Shown piece by piece: positions 27,327 through 35,753 of a DNA stretch of 64,000 nt. This stretch comes from Streptomyces sp. AC512_CC834 (GTDB taxonomy: Bacteria > Actinomycetota > Actinomycetes > Streptomycetales > Streptomycetaceae). Every line of letters starts with the position of its first letter. The first letter of the stretch is position 1. The notes beneath the pieces are model-generated. The model worked only from the letters and a program-made list of their open reading frames with translations, did no database searches and was not told where the DNA came from. The DNA is taken from positions 124,218-188,217 of the forward strand of contig NZ_JAGMUO010000120.1 of assembly GCF_019049325.1 (NCBI RefSeq), in the 5' to 3' direction. The position numbers and the translations under genes are program-made.

Positions 27327-28233
27327 GGGCCGGTGCCGGGAGGCCGGGCGCATCGGCCCCGGCCGCGGGAACCGGTGCCGGACCGCCCAGTGCGTCGGCC
27401 CCGGCCGCGGAAGCCGGTGCCGGACGGCCCGATGCGTCGGCCCCGGACTCGGGGGCCGCGGCGGCGGGGGCGGGGGCGCCGAGCGGGTTGCGCCGTTCGG
27501 GGGTCCGCAGCGTCACCATGCGGCGCCAGCCGGCCAGCCGTTCCCCGGCGTACGTCGCGTGGATGCCCGCCGCGAGCAGCGCCGACCTGGCGCGCGACCA
27601 GCCGAGGAGGCGCCCCATGCGGGCCATCACGGCGAGGCTGACGTCCCGGTGGACGCGGATCTCGGCGAGCGCGCACTCGCGCAGCGTCGCCCGGATGTAC
27701 GGGCCGTGTCCGGCGTCGGCGTAGCGCAGCAGTTCCTCGTGGGAGTAGGCGAGGTGGTTGTCCTCGTCGGCGGAGATCATCCGGACCGCCCGGCCCAGGT
27801 CCGGATGGTCCGCGAAGTGCTTGAGGAGCAGCGCCATCTGCTCGGCCGCGCGCTGCTCGGTGACCCTGCTGTGCGCGAGGTAGGTGATGACGTCCCGCAC
27901 GGTGAGGGGCTGGTCGGCCCTGAGCTTCTCGTGGGCGAGGCCGATGCCGTGCCGCTCCAGGAGCATCGTGTAGTCGGTCTCGGCCGGTACCCCGACGGGT
28001 TCGAGGCCGCGCTTCCTGAGCAGGGCGTGGAAGATCCGGCCGTGCTTGTCCTCGTCCGCGCCGTGCCGGGTGATCTTGGGGGCGAGGGCGCGCTCGCTCT
28101 GCGGCACCAGCGCGGCGATGCGGGCGTTCTCCCAGCCGCCCTGGGACTCTCCGCTGGCGGCGATGGAGCAGAAGAGACGGAAGGACTCGTCGTCGTCGAG
28201 GATCTCCTGGAAAAGGCTCCTGGCCGAAAGCAT
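27304..28233 (-). CDS. Ferritin-like-fold protein with Ala/Pro/Gly repeat tail
   Basis: 309 residues. The helical N-terminal 230 residues have ADEDKHGRIFH and SADEDNHLAYSHEE, resembling ferritin-like E...ExxH metal sites. The C-terminal tail holds 14-residue repeats of the GADAxGxPAPxxAA type, encoded by near-identical 42-bp units at 27346-27429. AAAGG lies upstream of the ATG. Its 3' end overlaps corA. Its oxidase or storage role is undetermined. Confidence 0.82.
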   Translation of the reverse strand: MLSARSLFQEILDDDESFRLFCSIAASGESQGGWENARIAALVPQSERALAPKITRHGADEDKHGRIFHALLRKRGLEPVGVPAETDYTMLLERHGIGLAHEKLRADQPLTVRDVITYLAHSRVTEQRAAEQMALLLKHFADHPDLGRAVRMISADEDNHLAYSHEELLRYADAGHGPYIRATLRECALAEIRVHRDVSLAVMARMGRLLGWSRARSALLAAGIHATYAGERLAGWRRMVTLRTPERRNPLGAPAPAAAAPESGADASGRPAPASAAGADALGGPAPVPAAGADAPGLPAPAPTASPGA

Positions 28234-28505
28234 CGGTGGCACCTTTCTGCCTCTGCTCTGCCTCTGTGTGGTTCCGCAGGTTCCACACACTCCGCGAAGC
28301 ACGAGTCAAGTGCGGGAGAGGGGGCACGGCAACAGGTGCGGCGGACAACTCCGCCAGAAGAAGGACGGCCGGGAGCACCAGGAGGCGTAACCCCGCGCGG
28401 GTGGGCGCGTTGTTCCTCGTGACGGCCGTGGCGGGGAAGACCCCCGAGCCCCCACCACGGCCGCAGAAACGTCCCGCAGAAACCTCCCTGTGCCGCCGGA
28501 CGGCC

Positions 28506-29561
28506 CTAGGCCAGTCCGGCGCGCTCCAGGGCCTCGGTGCCGGCGCGGAGCGCGGCGAGTCGCTCGTCCAGGGTGAAGCCCGCGGGGGCGAGGGTCAGGG
28601 TGGTGACACCGGCCGCGGCGTAGGCCTTCATCCGGTCCGCGATGCGGTCGACGGAGCCGAGCAGCGTCGTCTGGTCGATCAGCTCGTGCGGTACGGCCTC
28701 GGCGGCGCCCTGCTTGTCGCCGGACAGGTACGCGTCCTGGATCTCGGCGGCCTCGCGCTCGTAACCCATGCGCTGGGCGAGCTGGTTGTAGAAGTTCTGC
28801 TTGCGGCTGCCCATGCCGCCGACGTAGAGCGCGGTGTAGGGGCGGAAGGTGTCGGCGAGCGTGGTGACGTCCTTGTCGTCGCCGAGGGCCAGCGGCACGG
28901 TCGGGCAGATGTCGAACCCGTCAAGGCTCTTGCCGGCCTTCTCGCGCCCGGCGCGCAGGTGCTTGACGGCGGTCTCCTCCAGGTGGTCGGCGGAGGGGAA
29001 GATGAGCAGGGCGCCGTCGGCGATCTCGCCGGTCTGCTCCAGGTTCTTCGGGCCGATCGCCGCGATGTACAGCGGGATGTGCTCGCGCTGCGGGTGCACG
29101 GTCAGTTTGATCGGCTTGCCGGGGCCGCCCGGCAGCGGCAGCGTCCAGTGCTGTCCCTCGTAGGACAGCCGCTCGCGGGTCATCGCCTTGCGTACGATCT
29201 CGACGTACTCGCGGGTGCGGGCGAGCGGCTTGTCGAACTTGACGCCGTACCAGCCCTCGGAGACCTGGGGTCCCGACACGCCGAGGCCGAGGCGGAAGCG
29301 GCCCTGGGAGAGGGAGTCCAGGGTGGCGGCCGTCATCGCGGTCATCGCGGGCTGCCGGGCCGGGATCTGGAAGATGGCCGAGCCGACGTCGATGCGTTCG
29401 GTCTGGGCGGCGACCCAGGTCAGCACGGTGGCCGCGTCGGAGCCGTAGGCCTCGGCGGCCCAGCACACGGCGTATCCGAGCCGGTCGGCCTCCTGGGCGA
29501 CCGCCAGATTGTCCGCGTCCATTCCGGCACCCCAGTAGCCGAGGTTGATACCGAGCTGCAT
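28506..29561 (-). CDS. LLM-class F420-dependent oxidoreductase
   Basis: 351-residue luciferase-like TIM barrel: MQLGINLGYWGAGMD start, RIDVGSAIFQIPARQPAMTAMTAATLD and LGLGVSGPQVSEGWYG. These are typical of F420-dependent actinobacterial dehydrogenases. GGGGAAT lies upstream. An operator-like palindrome overlaps its 5' region. The substrate is unknown. Confidence 0.92.
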   Translation of the reverse strand: MQLGINLGYWGAGMDADNLAVAQEADRLGYAVCWAAEAYGSDAATVLTWVAAQTERIDVGSAIFQIPARQPAMTAMTAATLDSLSQGRFRLGLGVSGPQVSEGWYGVKFDKPLARTREYVEIVRKAMTRERLSYEGQHWTLPLPGGPGKPIKLTVHPQREHIPLYIAAIGPKNLEQTGEIADGALLIFPSADHLEETAVKHLRAGREKAGKSLDGFDICPTVPLALGDDKDVTTLADTFRPYTALYVGGMGSRKQNFYNQLAQRMGYEREAAEIQDAYLSGDKQGAAEAVPHELIDQTTLLGSVDRIADRMKAYAAAGVTTLTLAPAGFTLDERLAALRAGTEALERAGLA

Positions 29562-29573
29562 GGCCGATTCCCC

Positions 29574-29587
29574 TTACCGATCAGTAA
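29574..29587. promoter_or_regulatory. TetR-operator-like palindrome before the LLM gene
   Basis: TTACCGATCAGTAA is a 14-bp palindrome with one mismatch pair, lying 13 bases upstream of the LLM start. Confidence 0.5.
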
Positions 29588-29674
29588 CGTGGCTGGTGCC
29601 CCGACCTTAGCGCGCGGAAATCGGTTGTCCACAGGCCCCCACAGCGCAAGCCGTGGCCAGTAATGTCGGCGTTC

Positions 29675-30661
29675 ATGGAGCAGAGGCATCTCGGCCGCAC
29701 GGGCCTGCGCGTGTCCCGCATCGGTCTCGGCACCCTGACCTGGGGCCGGGACACCGACGATCATGACGCCGCGGACCTCTTGAAGACCTTCTGGGAAGCG
29801 GGCGGGACCCTCGTCGACACCGCGGACGTGTACGGCGACGGGGAGTCCGAGTATCTGCTCGGGCGGCTCATGGAGGGCCTGGTGCCGCGCCGGGACCTGG
29901 TGATCTCGACCAAGGCCGGCAGCGTGCCGGACCCCGACCGCCGCTTCGACGGGTCGCGCGCCCATCTGCTGTCCGCGCTGGACGCCTCGCTCGCCCGTCT
30001 GGGCACCGACCACGTCGACGTGTGGCACCTGCACGCCTTCGACCCCCACACGCCGCTGGAGGAGACGCTGCACGCCCTCGACGTGGCGGTGAGCAGCGGC
30101 CGTGCGCGCTACGCGGGGGTCTCCAACTTCTGCGGCTGGCAGCTTGCCAAGGCGGCGACCTGGCAACTGGCGGCGCCGGGCGCCCGGAACCGGGTGGCGA
30201 GCACCCAGATGGAGTACTCGCTGCTCCAGCGGGGTGTCGAGCGGGAGGTCCTGCCGGCCGCCCTGGACCTGGGTGTCGGTCTGCTGCCGTCCTCGCCGCT
30301 GGGCCGCGGCGTGCTCACGGGCAAGTACCGCAAGGACGCGACGCCGCCGGACTCGAGGGGCGCCTCGGACCATCTGGCGCCGTTCGTCGAGCCCTACCTC
30401 GACGAGACGGCCGGGCACGTCGTGGACGCGGTCGCGACGGCGGCGGACGGGCTCGCGGTGACCCCGCTCCAGGTGGCCCTGGCCTGGGTCCGCGACCGGC
30501 CCGGGGTGGTCGCCCCGATCATCGGCCCGCGCAACGCGCGGCAGCTCACGGCGGCGTTGTCAGTGGAGACCCTTAGTCTTCCTGACGAGATCTGCCGGGC
30601 GCTCGACGACGTGTCGGCGCCCGTGCACCGCTACCCCGATCACGACTGGAGCACGCTGTGA
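29675..30661 (+). CDS. Aldo/keto reductase
   Basis: 328 residues of the AKR superfamily. The start MEQRHLGRTGLRVSRIGLGT is conserved. The catalytic tetrad includes Asp in VDTADVYGDGESE, Lys in VISTKAG and His in VWHLHAF. ATG 29675 is preferred to an ATG 12 bases upstream because of this conservation and because TAATGT ends eight bases before it (possible leaderless start). Its stop overlaps the next gene by four bases, so the two are cotranscribed. Confidence 0.93.
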   Translation: MEQRHLGRTGLRVSRIGLGTLTWGRDTDDHDAADLLKTFWEAGGTLVDTADVYGDGESEYLLGRLMEGLVPRRDLVISTKAGSVPDPDRRFDGSRAHLLSALDASLARLGTDHVDVWHLHAFDPHTPLEETLHALDVAVSSGRARYAGVSNFCGWQLAKAATWQLAAPGARNRVASTQMEYSLLQRGVEREVLPAALDLGVGLLPSSPLGRGVLTGKYRKDATPPDSRGASDHLAPFVEPYLDETAGHVVDAVATAADGLAVTPLQVALAWVRDRPGVVAPIIGPRNARQLTAALSVETLSLPDEICRALDDVSAPVHRYPDHDWSTL

Positions 30662-33039
30662 GCACGGAGCCCGAGCCCGCCGCCGAGGACACCACGGACG
30701 CCGTGGACACCGGGCCGGAGCGCCCGGGCACGGCGGACGCGTCCACGCCGGACGTCGCTGTTCACCCGAACGAGTCCGACGGAGCCGAGGAGACCGGCCG
30801 GGCGGACGGCGAGGAGCGGGACGCGGCCGTCTCGTCCCCGGCCGGGGAGCCGGCTGGGGAACCCGCCGGGGACGAGACGGCCGCCGGGGAGCCGAGCGGG
30901 GCAGCCGGGGAGCGGAGCGGTGAGGCCGGGGACGGGGCGGCCGCGCAGGTGTCCGAGGTCGAGGCCGAGCTCGCTGCTCAGCGGCTCGAGCGGGAGCGGA
31001 TCGAGCGGCGCAAGGCCGAGCGGCAGGGGCCGATCGAGGCCGGGGGCGGGCTCAGCGGCACGGCGGCCGATCTGCTCGCCGCGGTACGGGCCGTGGAGAG
31101 CGGCGAGAAGCCGGCGGCCGCGGTCTTCGGCGCCCCCGAGCCCGCGCGCCGCCCCGCCCCGGAGCCGGTACGACAGCCCCGGCCGGTGCCCGTCGAGCCG
31201 GCCGCCATGCCTTCGGGCCCGGCGCCGGAGGCCGTGCAGACGGTGCGGCGCGTGCTGGCCGAGGGCGGCGCGCCCGAGACGCTCGCGCCGCAGACCGCCG
31301 CGCTCCTCGGCGAGGGCGCCGAGGACGCGCTGCGCGCGGACCCCTGGCAACTGCTCCGGGTGGGCGGAGTGCGGCCGGAGCAGGCGGACGGGTTCGCCCG
31401 TGCGCTGCTGGGCGCGGAGTGCGGCCCGGACGACGAGCGTCGCGGCCGCGCCGTCACCGTATGGCTTCTGGAGCAGGCGGCCCTGGCCGGGCACACCGCG
31501 CTGGAGCTGCCGCGGCTCACCGCCACGCTGGCGCAGCGGGGCGTACCGGATCCCGAGGCCGCTGTGCAGAGCACGCTCGCCGAGGGCGAGGCGCTGGCCT
31601 TCCAGGACGCCCTGGAGGAGACCGGCGCCTGCCCGGAGAAGACGGCGGGCGGTGCCGAGGGCACGGACGAGGAGAGCGAGGAGCGCGAGGAGCGCCCGGT
31701 CCGGGTGCTGATCGGTCTGGAGCGGTACGCGCTCGCCGAGGAGAGCCTCGCCGACGGTCTGGCGCGGCTGGTCAACTCGGCGCCGAAGCAGGACGGTTCC
31801 GCCGCGGACTGGGAGCGGGCCGCCGCCTCCGCCCCGGGTGCCGCCGCCGACCTGATCCGTGCCGTCGCGGCCCACGGACTGGTCCTGCACACCGGCGGCG
31901 AGGCGTCCCTGGCCGAGCCGGCCGCCCTGCTGCACGCCGCGCACGCCCTGGGGCTGCGCGCCTGGGCCGCCGCGCCAGGCCCGCTCGGCCGCGACCGCTT
32001 CGCCGCCCTGCTGGGCGATCCGTCGTCCGTGCCGTCCTCCCCTTCGGGAACGGCCGCTTCCGAGGGCTCCGTCCCGGCCCCACCCGCCGCCGTCACCCTG
32101 GCCGGGCTGCTGACCGGGGCCGAGGGGCCCGGGCGGGATGCCGACGGTGCGCTGGACCTCGATCTGCTCGTCGTGCTCGACGCGCCGCAGCTCGACGTCG
32201 AAGCGGGCGCCCTGCTGGCGGAGTCGCTGCCGGACGGGGCCCGGCTGGTGCTGGCCGGGGACCCGGCGGTGCTCTGGTCCGTGGGTCCCGGCCGGGTCTT
32301 CGCGGACCTGCTGGCGGCGCGTGCCTGCCCCCAGATCGCCTCGCGGCGTCCGGACCCGGGCCCGCTCGGCGAACTGGTCTCCGGCGTCGGCATCGGCGAG
32401 CTGGGGCAGGTGGAGGCGCCCGGCAAGGAGGTCGTGATCGTGCCGGTGCGGGACGCGGGCGAGGCCGTGCACCGCACCGTCCAGCTCGTCGCGGACTCGG
32501 TGCCGCGCGCGATCGGCGTCCCCGCCGAGGAGACCCAGGTGATCACGCCGGGGCACGGCGGCGCCGCGGGCACACGGGCGCTCAACGCGGCACTGAAGGA
32601 ACGGCTGAACCCCGGCCCCGGCCGCTTCGGCGGCTTCGACCCCGGCGACCGGGTCGTCCACTCCCCCGCGCCGGGCCGTACGCTGCCGGGCCGGGTGGTG
32701 AGCGCCGACGCCGAGGGCCTGCACCTGTCGTGCGCCGGCGGGGCCGTGGTCGTTCCCAGGGACCAGGTGGAGCGGACCGTACGGCACGGATGGGCGCTGA
32801 CCGCCCACCAGGCGCTGGGCGGCCGGTGGCCCGCGGCGGTCGTGGTGCTGCCCGGCGATGCCGCGCAGGCCCTCAGCCGCCCCTGGGTCTACACGGCCTT
32901 CGGCCGGGCCGCCCAGCATCTGTCCGTCGTCCACGGCGTCGAGCAGGCGCTGCCCCACGCCGTGGCCGAGGTCCCGGCCAAGCCCCGGACGACCCGCCTA
33001 CCGGTGCTGCTCACACCCCAGATCCCGCCGGCGGACTGA
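30658..33039 (+). CDS. RecD2-like helix-hairpin-helix protein with degenerate ATPase motifs
   Basis: 793 residues. An acidic, disordered N-terminus (about 1-180) leads to helix-hairpin-helix regions (about 200-330). The helicase-like part follows. Position for position it parallels RecD2, but Walker A GGPGTGKTT has become GGEASLAEP (about 413-421), the Walker B DE is DA (about 506), motif III GDxxQL is GDPAVL, and the C-terminal motifs read AHQALGGRWP and YTAFGRAAQH. ATP hydrolysis is therefore unlikely. A DNA-binding or scaffold role is inferred. The GTG overlaps the reductase stop by four bases. Confidence 0.85.
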   Translation: MSTEPEPAAEDTTDAVDTGPERPGTADASTPDVAVHPNESDGAEETGRADGEERDAAVSSPAGEPAGEPAGDETAAGEPSGAAGERSGEAGDGAAAQVSEVEAELAAQRLERERIERRKAERQGPIEAGGGLSGTAADLLAAVRAVESGEKPAAAVFGAPEPARRPAPEPVRQPRPVPVEPAAMPSGPAPEAVQTVRRVLAEGGAPETLAPQTAALLGEGAEDALRADPWQLLRVGGVRPEQADGFARALLGAECGPDDERRGRAVTVWLLEQAALAGHTALELPRLTATLAQRGVPDPEAAVQSTLAEGEALAFQDALEETGACPEKTAGGAEGTDEESEEREERPVRVLIGLERYALAEESLADGLARLVNSAPKQDGSAADWERAAASAPGAAADLIRAVAAHGLVLHTGGEASLAEPAALLHAAHALGLRAWAAAPGPLGRDRFAALLGDPSSVPSSPSGTAASEGSVPAPPAAVTLAGLLTGAEGPGRDADGALDLDLLVVLDAPQLDVEAGALLAESLPDGARLVLAGDPAVLWSVGPGRVFADLLAARACPQIASRRPDPGPLGELVSGVGIGELGQVEAPGKEVVIVPVRDAGEAVHRTVQLVADSVPRAIGVPAEETQVITPGHGGAAGTRALNAALKERLNPGPGRFGGFDPGDRVVHSPAPGRTLPGRVVSADAEGLHLSCAGGAVVVPRDQVERTVRHGWALTAHQALGGRWPAAVVVLPGDAAQALSRPWVYTAFGRAAQHLSVVHGVEQALPHAVAEVPAKPRTTRLPVLLTPQIPPAD

Positions 33040-33110
33040 CCCCGCCCGGTCGTCCACGGCGGGGATCCGGCGGGCCCGGGGCTGTTGGTGACTCCCGTAG
33101 CGGTCGGTGT

Positions 33111-33173
33111 TTGGACAGTCCCTCCCGGCAGAAGCGCCACTTCGGCGGCGTGTCGCCGGGGCAGACTGTCCAA
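33111..33173. terminator. Long hairpin between convergent genes
   Basis: TTGGACAGTC (33111-33120) pairs with GACTGTCCAA (33164-33173), and an inner CCCGGC/GCCGGG stem (33124-33129/33155-33160) extends it. It lies between the RecD2-like stop and the opposite hypothetical gene. Confidence 0.6.
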
Positions 33174-33276
33174 TCATGAGCCCGGGCCACGGGGCCGACG
33201 GTTGCCCGGCCGATTCGCCGCTGTCATGTGTGCCGACCGTCCTGCCGGGCGACCGGCGGAACGTGGGGGCCGCCGG

Positions 33277-34062
33277 TCAGCGGTCCGCCTCCAGCGGCGC
33301 CGGCTCGCCGTCCTCGTCGAGGTCCGTGTCGAGATCCGTTTCGAGATCCGTGTCGAGGTCCTCGTCCAGCTCCGCCATGCCGCCGTCGCCGTCGCTGCCC
33401 TCGTCGTCTTCGTCGTCCTCGTCGTCGTCCTCGTCGTCGTCATCGATGCCGTCGTCGAACTCCTCGTCGAAGACCGCGCTGACGTCGAAGCGGCAGACCA
33501 CCCGCTGCGGGTCGACCTGTTCGAACGGGGCCTCCAGCCATTCGCCCGGGTCGGCGGTCTCGTCCGCGGCCGTCACCCAGAGCGTGGAGTCGCCCTCCTC
33601 CAGCCCGAACTCCTTGTGCCGGGAGGCGATCTCGTCCGGCTCGAACTCACCGAAGAGGAGGCCGAGCGCGCCGTGCACGGTGCCCGAGGCCTCCGCGCCC
33701 TGCCCGTCCTCGTCCACCGCCTCGACCCGGCGGGCCTGGGCCATCAGCCGCTGCGGCTCGGCCACCGCGTAGTCGCGGCGGATCAGGACGCTCAGCGCGC
33801 TGGGCTCCTCGGGTCCCGTGTACGGCGGCAGCGTGTCGTCGGCGCCGGGGATCTCGAAGGGAGTGACCTCGTCGTACCGGTCGTAGAGCAGTTCGTCGTA
33901 CGCCTCCGCGGCCGCGGCCAGCTCGTTGAACGCGTCGTAGACGGCCGGGTCGTCCTCGCCCGACCGGCGTTCGACCGCGGCAAGGTGGCGGTCGAGCGCG
34001 GTCTTGACCGCCTCGGCGGCGGCGCGTACCTCGGCAGCGGTGGGCTGCGCAGCATCAGACAT
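33277..34062 (-). CDS. Acidic hypothetical protein with Asp/Glu-rich tail
   Basis: 261 residues. The N-terminal half is helical (AAEVRAAAEAVKTALDRHLAAVER). The middle is globular and contains SGTVHGALGLLFGEFEP and FEQVDPQRVVCRFDVSAVFDEE. A highly acidic tail follows (about 215-255), with repeated LDTDLETDLDTDLDED. ATG 34062 is seven bases after TAGCGT, so leaderless initiation is likely. The family is conserved in Streptomyces to my knowledge, with no known function. Confidence 0.85.
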   Translation of the reverse strand: MSDAAQPTAAEVRAAAEAVKTALDRHLAAVERRSGEDDPAVYDAFNELAAAAEAYDELLYDRYDEVTPFEIPGADDTLPPYTGPEEPSALSVLIRRDYAVAEPQRLMAQARRVEAVDEDGQGAEASGTVHGALGLLFGEFEPDEIASRHKEFGLEEGDSTLWVTAADETADPGEWLEAPFEQVDPQRVVCRFDVSAVFDEEFDDGIDDDDEDDDEDDEDDEGSDGDGGMAELDEDLDTDLETDLDTDLDEDGEPAPLEADR

Positions 34063-34075
34063 AGTGCAGACGCTA
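34063..34075 (-). promoter_or_regulatory. Leaderless -10 element of the acidic hypothetical gene
   Basis: TAGCGT (34075-34070), seven bases, then ATG. Confidence 0.45.
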
Positions 34076-34096
34076 TCCGTACCTGGCCCCAGCCCG

Positions 34097-34109
34097 CACA
34101 ATAGATTCG
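34097..34109 (+). promoter_or_regulatory. Leaderless -10 element of the DUF5703 gene
   Basis: CACAAT (34097-34102), seven bases, then ATG 34110. It has the same hexamer and spacing as ychJ. Confidence 0.4.
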
Positions 34110-34298
34110 ATGCCGGAATACGAATTTGTCGATGTGTACCTACCTCGCGGGGTCTCCCGCAAGGAGGCGGCGCGTCAACTGACGGACCATGCCGAGTACG
34201 GACACTGGGAGTTGTACCGCCTGACCCTGCTGCGCGACGGCAGCCGCAAGGTGCGGTTGCGGCGGCGGATCATCCGCCAGGTGCGCGCCACCTGGTGA
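34110..34298 (+). CDS. Small DUF5703-family protein
   Basis: 62 residues, basic: MPEYEFVDVYLPRGVSRKEAARQLTD... ending in RRRIIRQVRATW. The family is actinobacterial and uncharacterised. It is divergent from the acidic hypothetical gene, and only 34 bases separate the two -10-like hexamers and start codons region. No ribosome site is seen. Confidence 0.82.
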   Translation: MPEYEFVDVYLPRGVSRKEAARQLTDHAEYGHWELYRLTLLRDGSRKVRLRRRIIRQVRATW

Positions 34299-34394
34299 GC
34301 CGGTGACCGGGCCCGGGCGGGCGCGGGTGACGGAGGCGGAGACGGAGCGGGCCCCGCCGGTGCGGAGCCCACTGCGTGTTCCCGTCCGCCCTTC

Positions 34395-35159
34395 TCACGC
34401 CGAGGCGCGCGCCTTGCGGTAGAGCACCGTGCCCGCGAGCAGCGCGCCCGCGCCCACCGGCAGGGCGAGGCCCAGCGGCAGTTCGCTGCCGGTCTCGGCG
34501 AGCCGGGCGTCGCCACGGGGCTGGGCGACGGTCTGGGTGTCCGGCCGGTTGTCGTGCGGGGAGCCTTCCGGCGTCCCGCCGTCCGGGCCGTCAGACCCGC
34601 CCGGGCCGTCCGGAGTCTCGGGGGTGCCGGGCTCCCCCGGAGGCGTCTCGTGGTCGTCGGGCGGCGTGGAATGATCCCCGCCGCCACCCCCGTTGCCGCA
34701 GTCGTTGCCGATGCTCGGGTTGAGGGCGCCAACGACGTCGATGGTGTTGCCGCAGACGTTCACCGGCACGTCGATCGGCACCTCGACGTGGTTGCCGGAG
34801 GCGACGCCCGGCGAGTCCGAGGCGTGACCGCCGGCGTGCGCGCCCCCGCGCGAGCCGTCCCGGCCGCCGGAGTCGCCGTATCCGCCGGAGTCCCCGTGTC
34901 CGCCGGAGGCACCGCCGCCCTGGTTGGCGCACGCGTTGCCCATCGCCGGGTTGAGGATGCCGACGACGTCGACCGTGTTGCCGCAGACGTTCACCGGCAC
35001 GTGCACCGGAGCCTGCACCGTGTTGCCCGACAGTACGCCGGGCGAATCCGAACTCGAGCCGTGCGCGCCCGAGTCGGCGTGGGCGGTGCCGCCCGCGGCG
35101 GCGATCACGCCGGTGGCCGCCGCCATCGTCATCAGGCCCTTGCGGGTGACCTGTCGCAT
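34395..35159 (-). CDS. chpC: Long chaplin with two chaplin domains and sortase signal
   Basis: 254-residue hydrophobic surface protein for aerial hyphae. A signal peptide ends near AHADSG. Two chaplin domains (about 38-80 and 112-155) each carry a VNVCGNT...C cysteine pair. A Pro/Gly/Asp/Glu-rich wall-spanning spacer follows, then LAETG (LAxTG sortase motif), a hydrophobic helix and a basic tail. ChpC is inferred from its place next to chpH. ChpA or ChpB would look alike. A short-spaced AGGA precedes the ATG. Confidence 0.93.
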   Translation of the reverse strand: MRQVTRKGLMTMAAATGVIAAAGGTAHADSGAHGSSSDSPGVLSGNTVQAPVHVPVNVCGNTVDVVGILNPAMGNACANQGGGASGGHGDSGGYGDSGGRDGSRGGAHAGGHASDSPGVASGNHVEVPIDVPVNVCGNTIDVVGALNPSIGNDCGNGGGGGDHSTPPDDHETPPGEPGTPETPDGPGGSDGPDGGTPEGSPHDNRPDTQTVAQPRGDARLAETGSELPLGLALPVGAGALLAGTVLYRKARASA

Positions 35160-35282
35160 TTCCTGGATCCCTGCCTTGTCCTGGTCCCGTGGTACCGAGA
35201 ATGCCGGGAATTCCGGCCTTGCCGTCGTTCCCCCGCCCCGAAGGCCCCTCGAAGGTCCCTCGAAAGGCCGTTGAAAGGCCGT

Positions 35283-35317
35283 CGGCCCCGGAGCGCATGG
35301 CGTGCGCTCCGGGGCCG
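35283..35317 (-). terminator. chpH terminator
   Basis: A 15-bp stem (35283-35297/35303-35317) with a 5-nt loop lies just after chpH and before chpC, suggesting separate transcripts. Confidence 0.85.
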
Positions 35318-35351
35318 GCGGACTCAGACCCTCATGGGGCGAGGCACAACG

Positions 35352-35585
35352 TCACTTGTTGATGCAGACGTTGCCGAAGGCGGGGTTCAGCAGACCGATC
35401 ACGGAGATCGTGTTGCCGCAGACGTTCACCGGCACGTGCACGGGAACCTGAACGACGTTGCCGGAAAGGACGCCGGGCGAGTGCACGGCGGCACCCTGGG
35501 CACCGGAGTCGGCGACGGCCATGCCCGCGCCCGCGAGAACCAGACCACCGGTGGCTGCCGCGGCGGCGACGACCTTCTTGAGCAT
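35352..35585 (-). CDS. chpH: Short chaplin ChpH
   Basis: 77 residues. A signal peptide ends near AVADSG, followed by one chaplin domain with HVPVNVCGNT and GNVCINK, the two conserved cysteines. The secreted protein self-assembles into amyloid-like fibrils that lower surface tension and coat aerial hyphae. The sequence is very close to S. coelicolor ChpH as I recall it. TAGGAGG precedes the ATG at 35585. Confidence 0.96.
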   Translation of the reverse strand: MLKKVVAAAAATGGLVLAGAGMAVADSGAQGAAVHSPGVLSGNVVQVPVHVPVNVCGNTISVIGLLNPAFGNVCINK

Positions 35586-35753
35586 TGTTCCTCCTAGTTG
35601 GCAAACGCGATCCCAAATTACCGATCGCATCACCTGTAACGAGGAGGGAGTAATCAGGCTACGAGCTTATGAGCGCATTCACTCTTCCCGGTCCACTTCC
35701 GCACGCGCGGTCGAATACCGTCGCGCGCGGAAGTCGCGTTTCTCCGGGACGAA

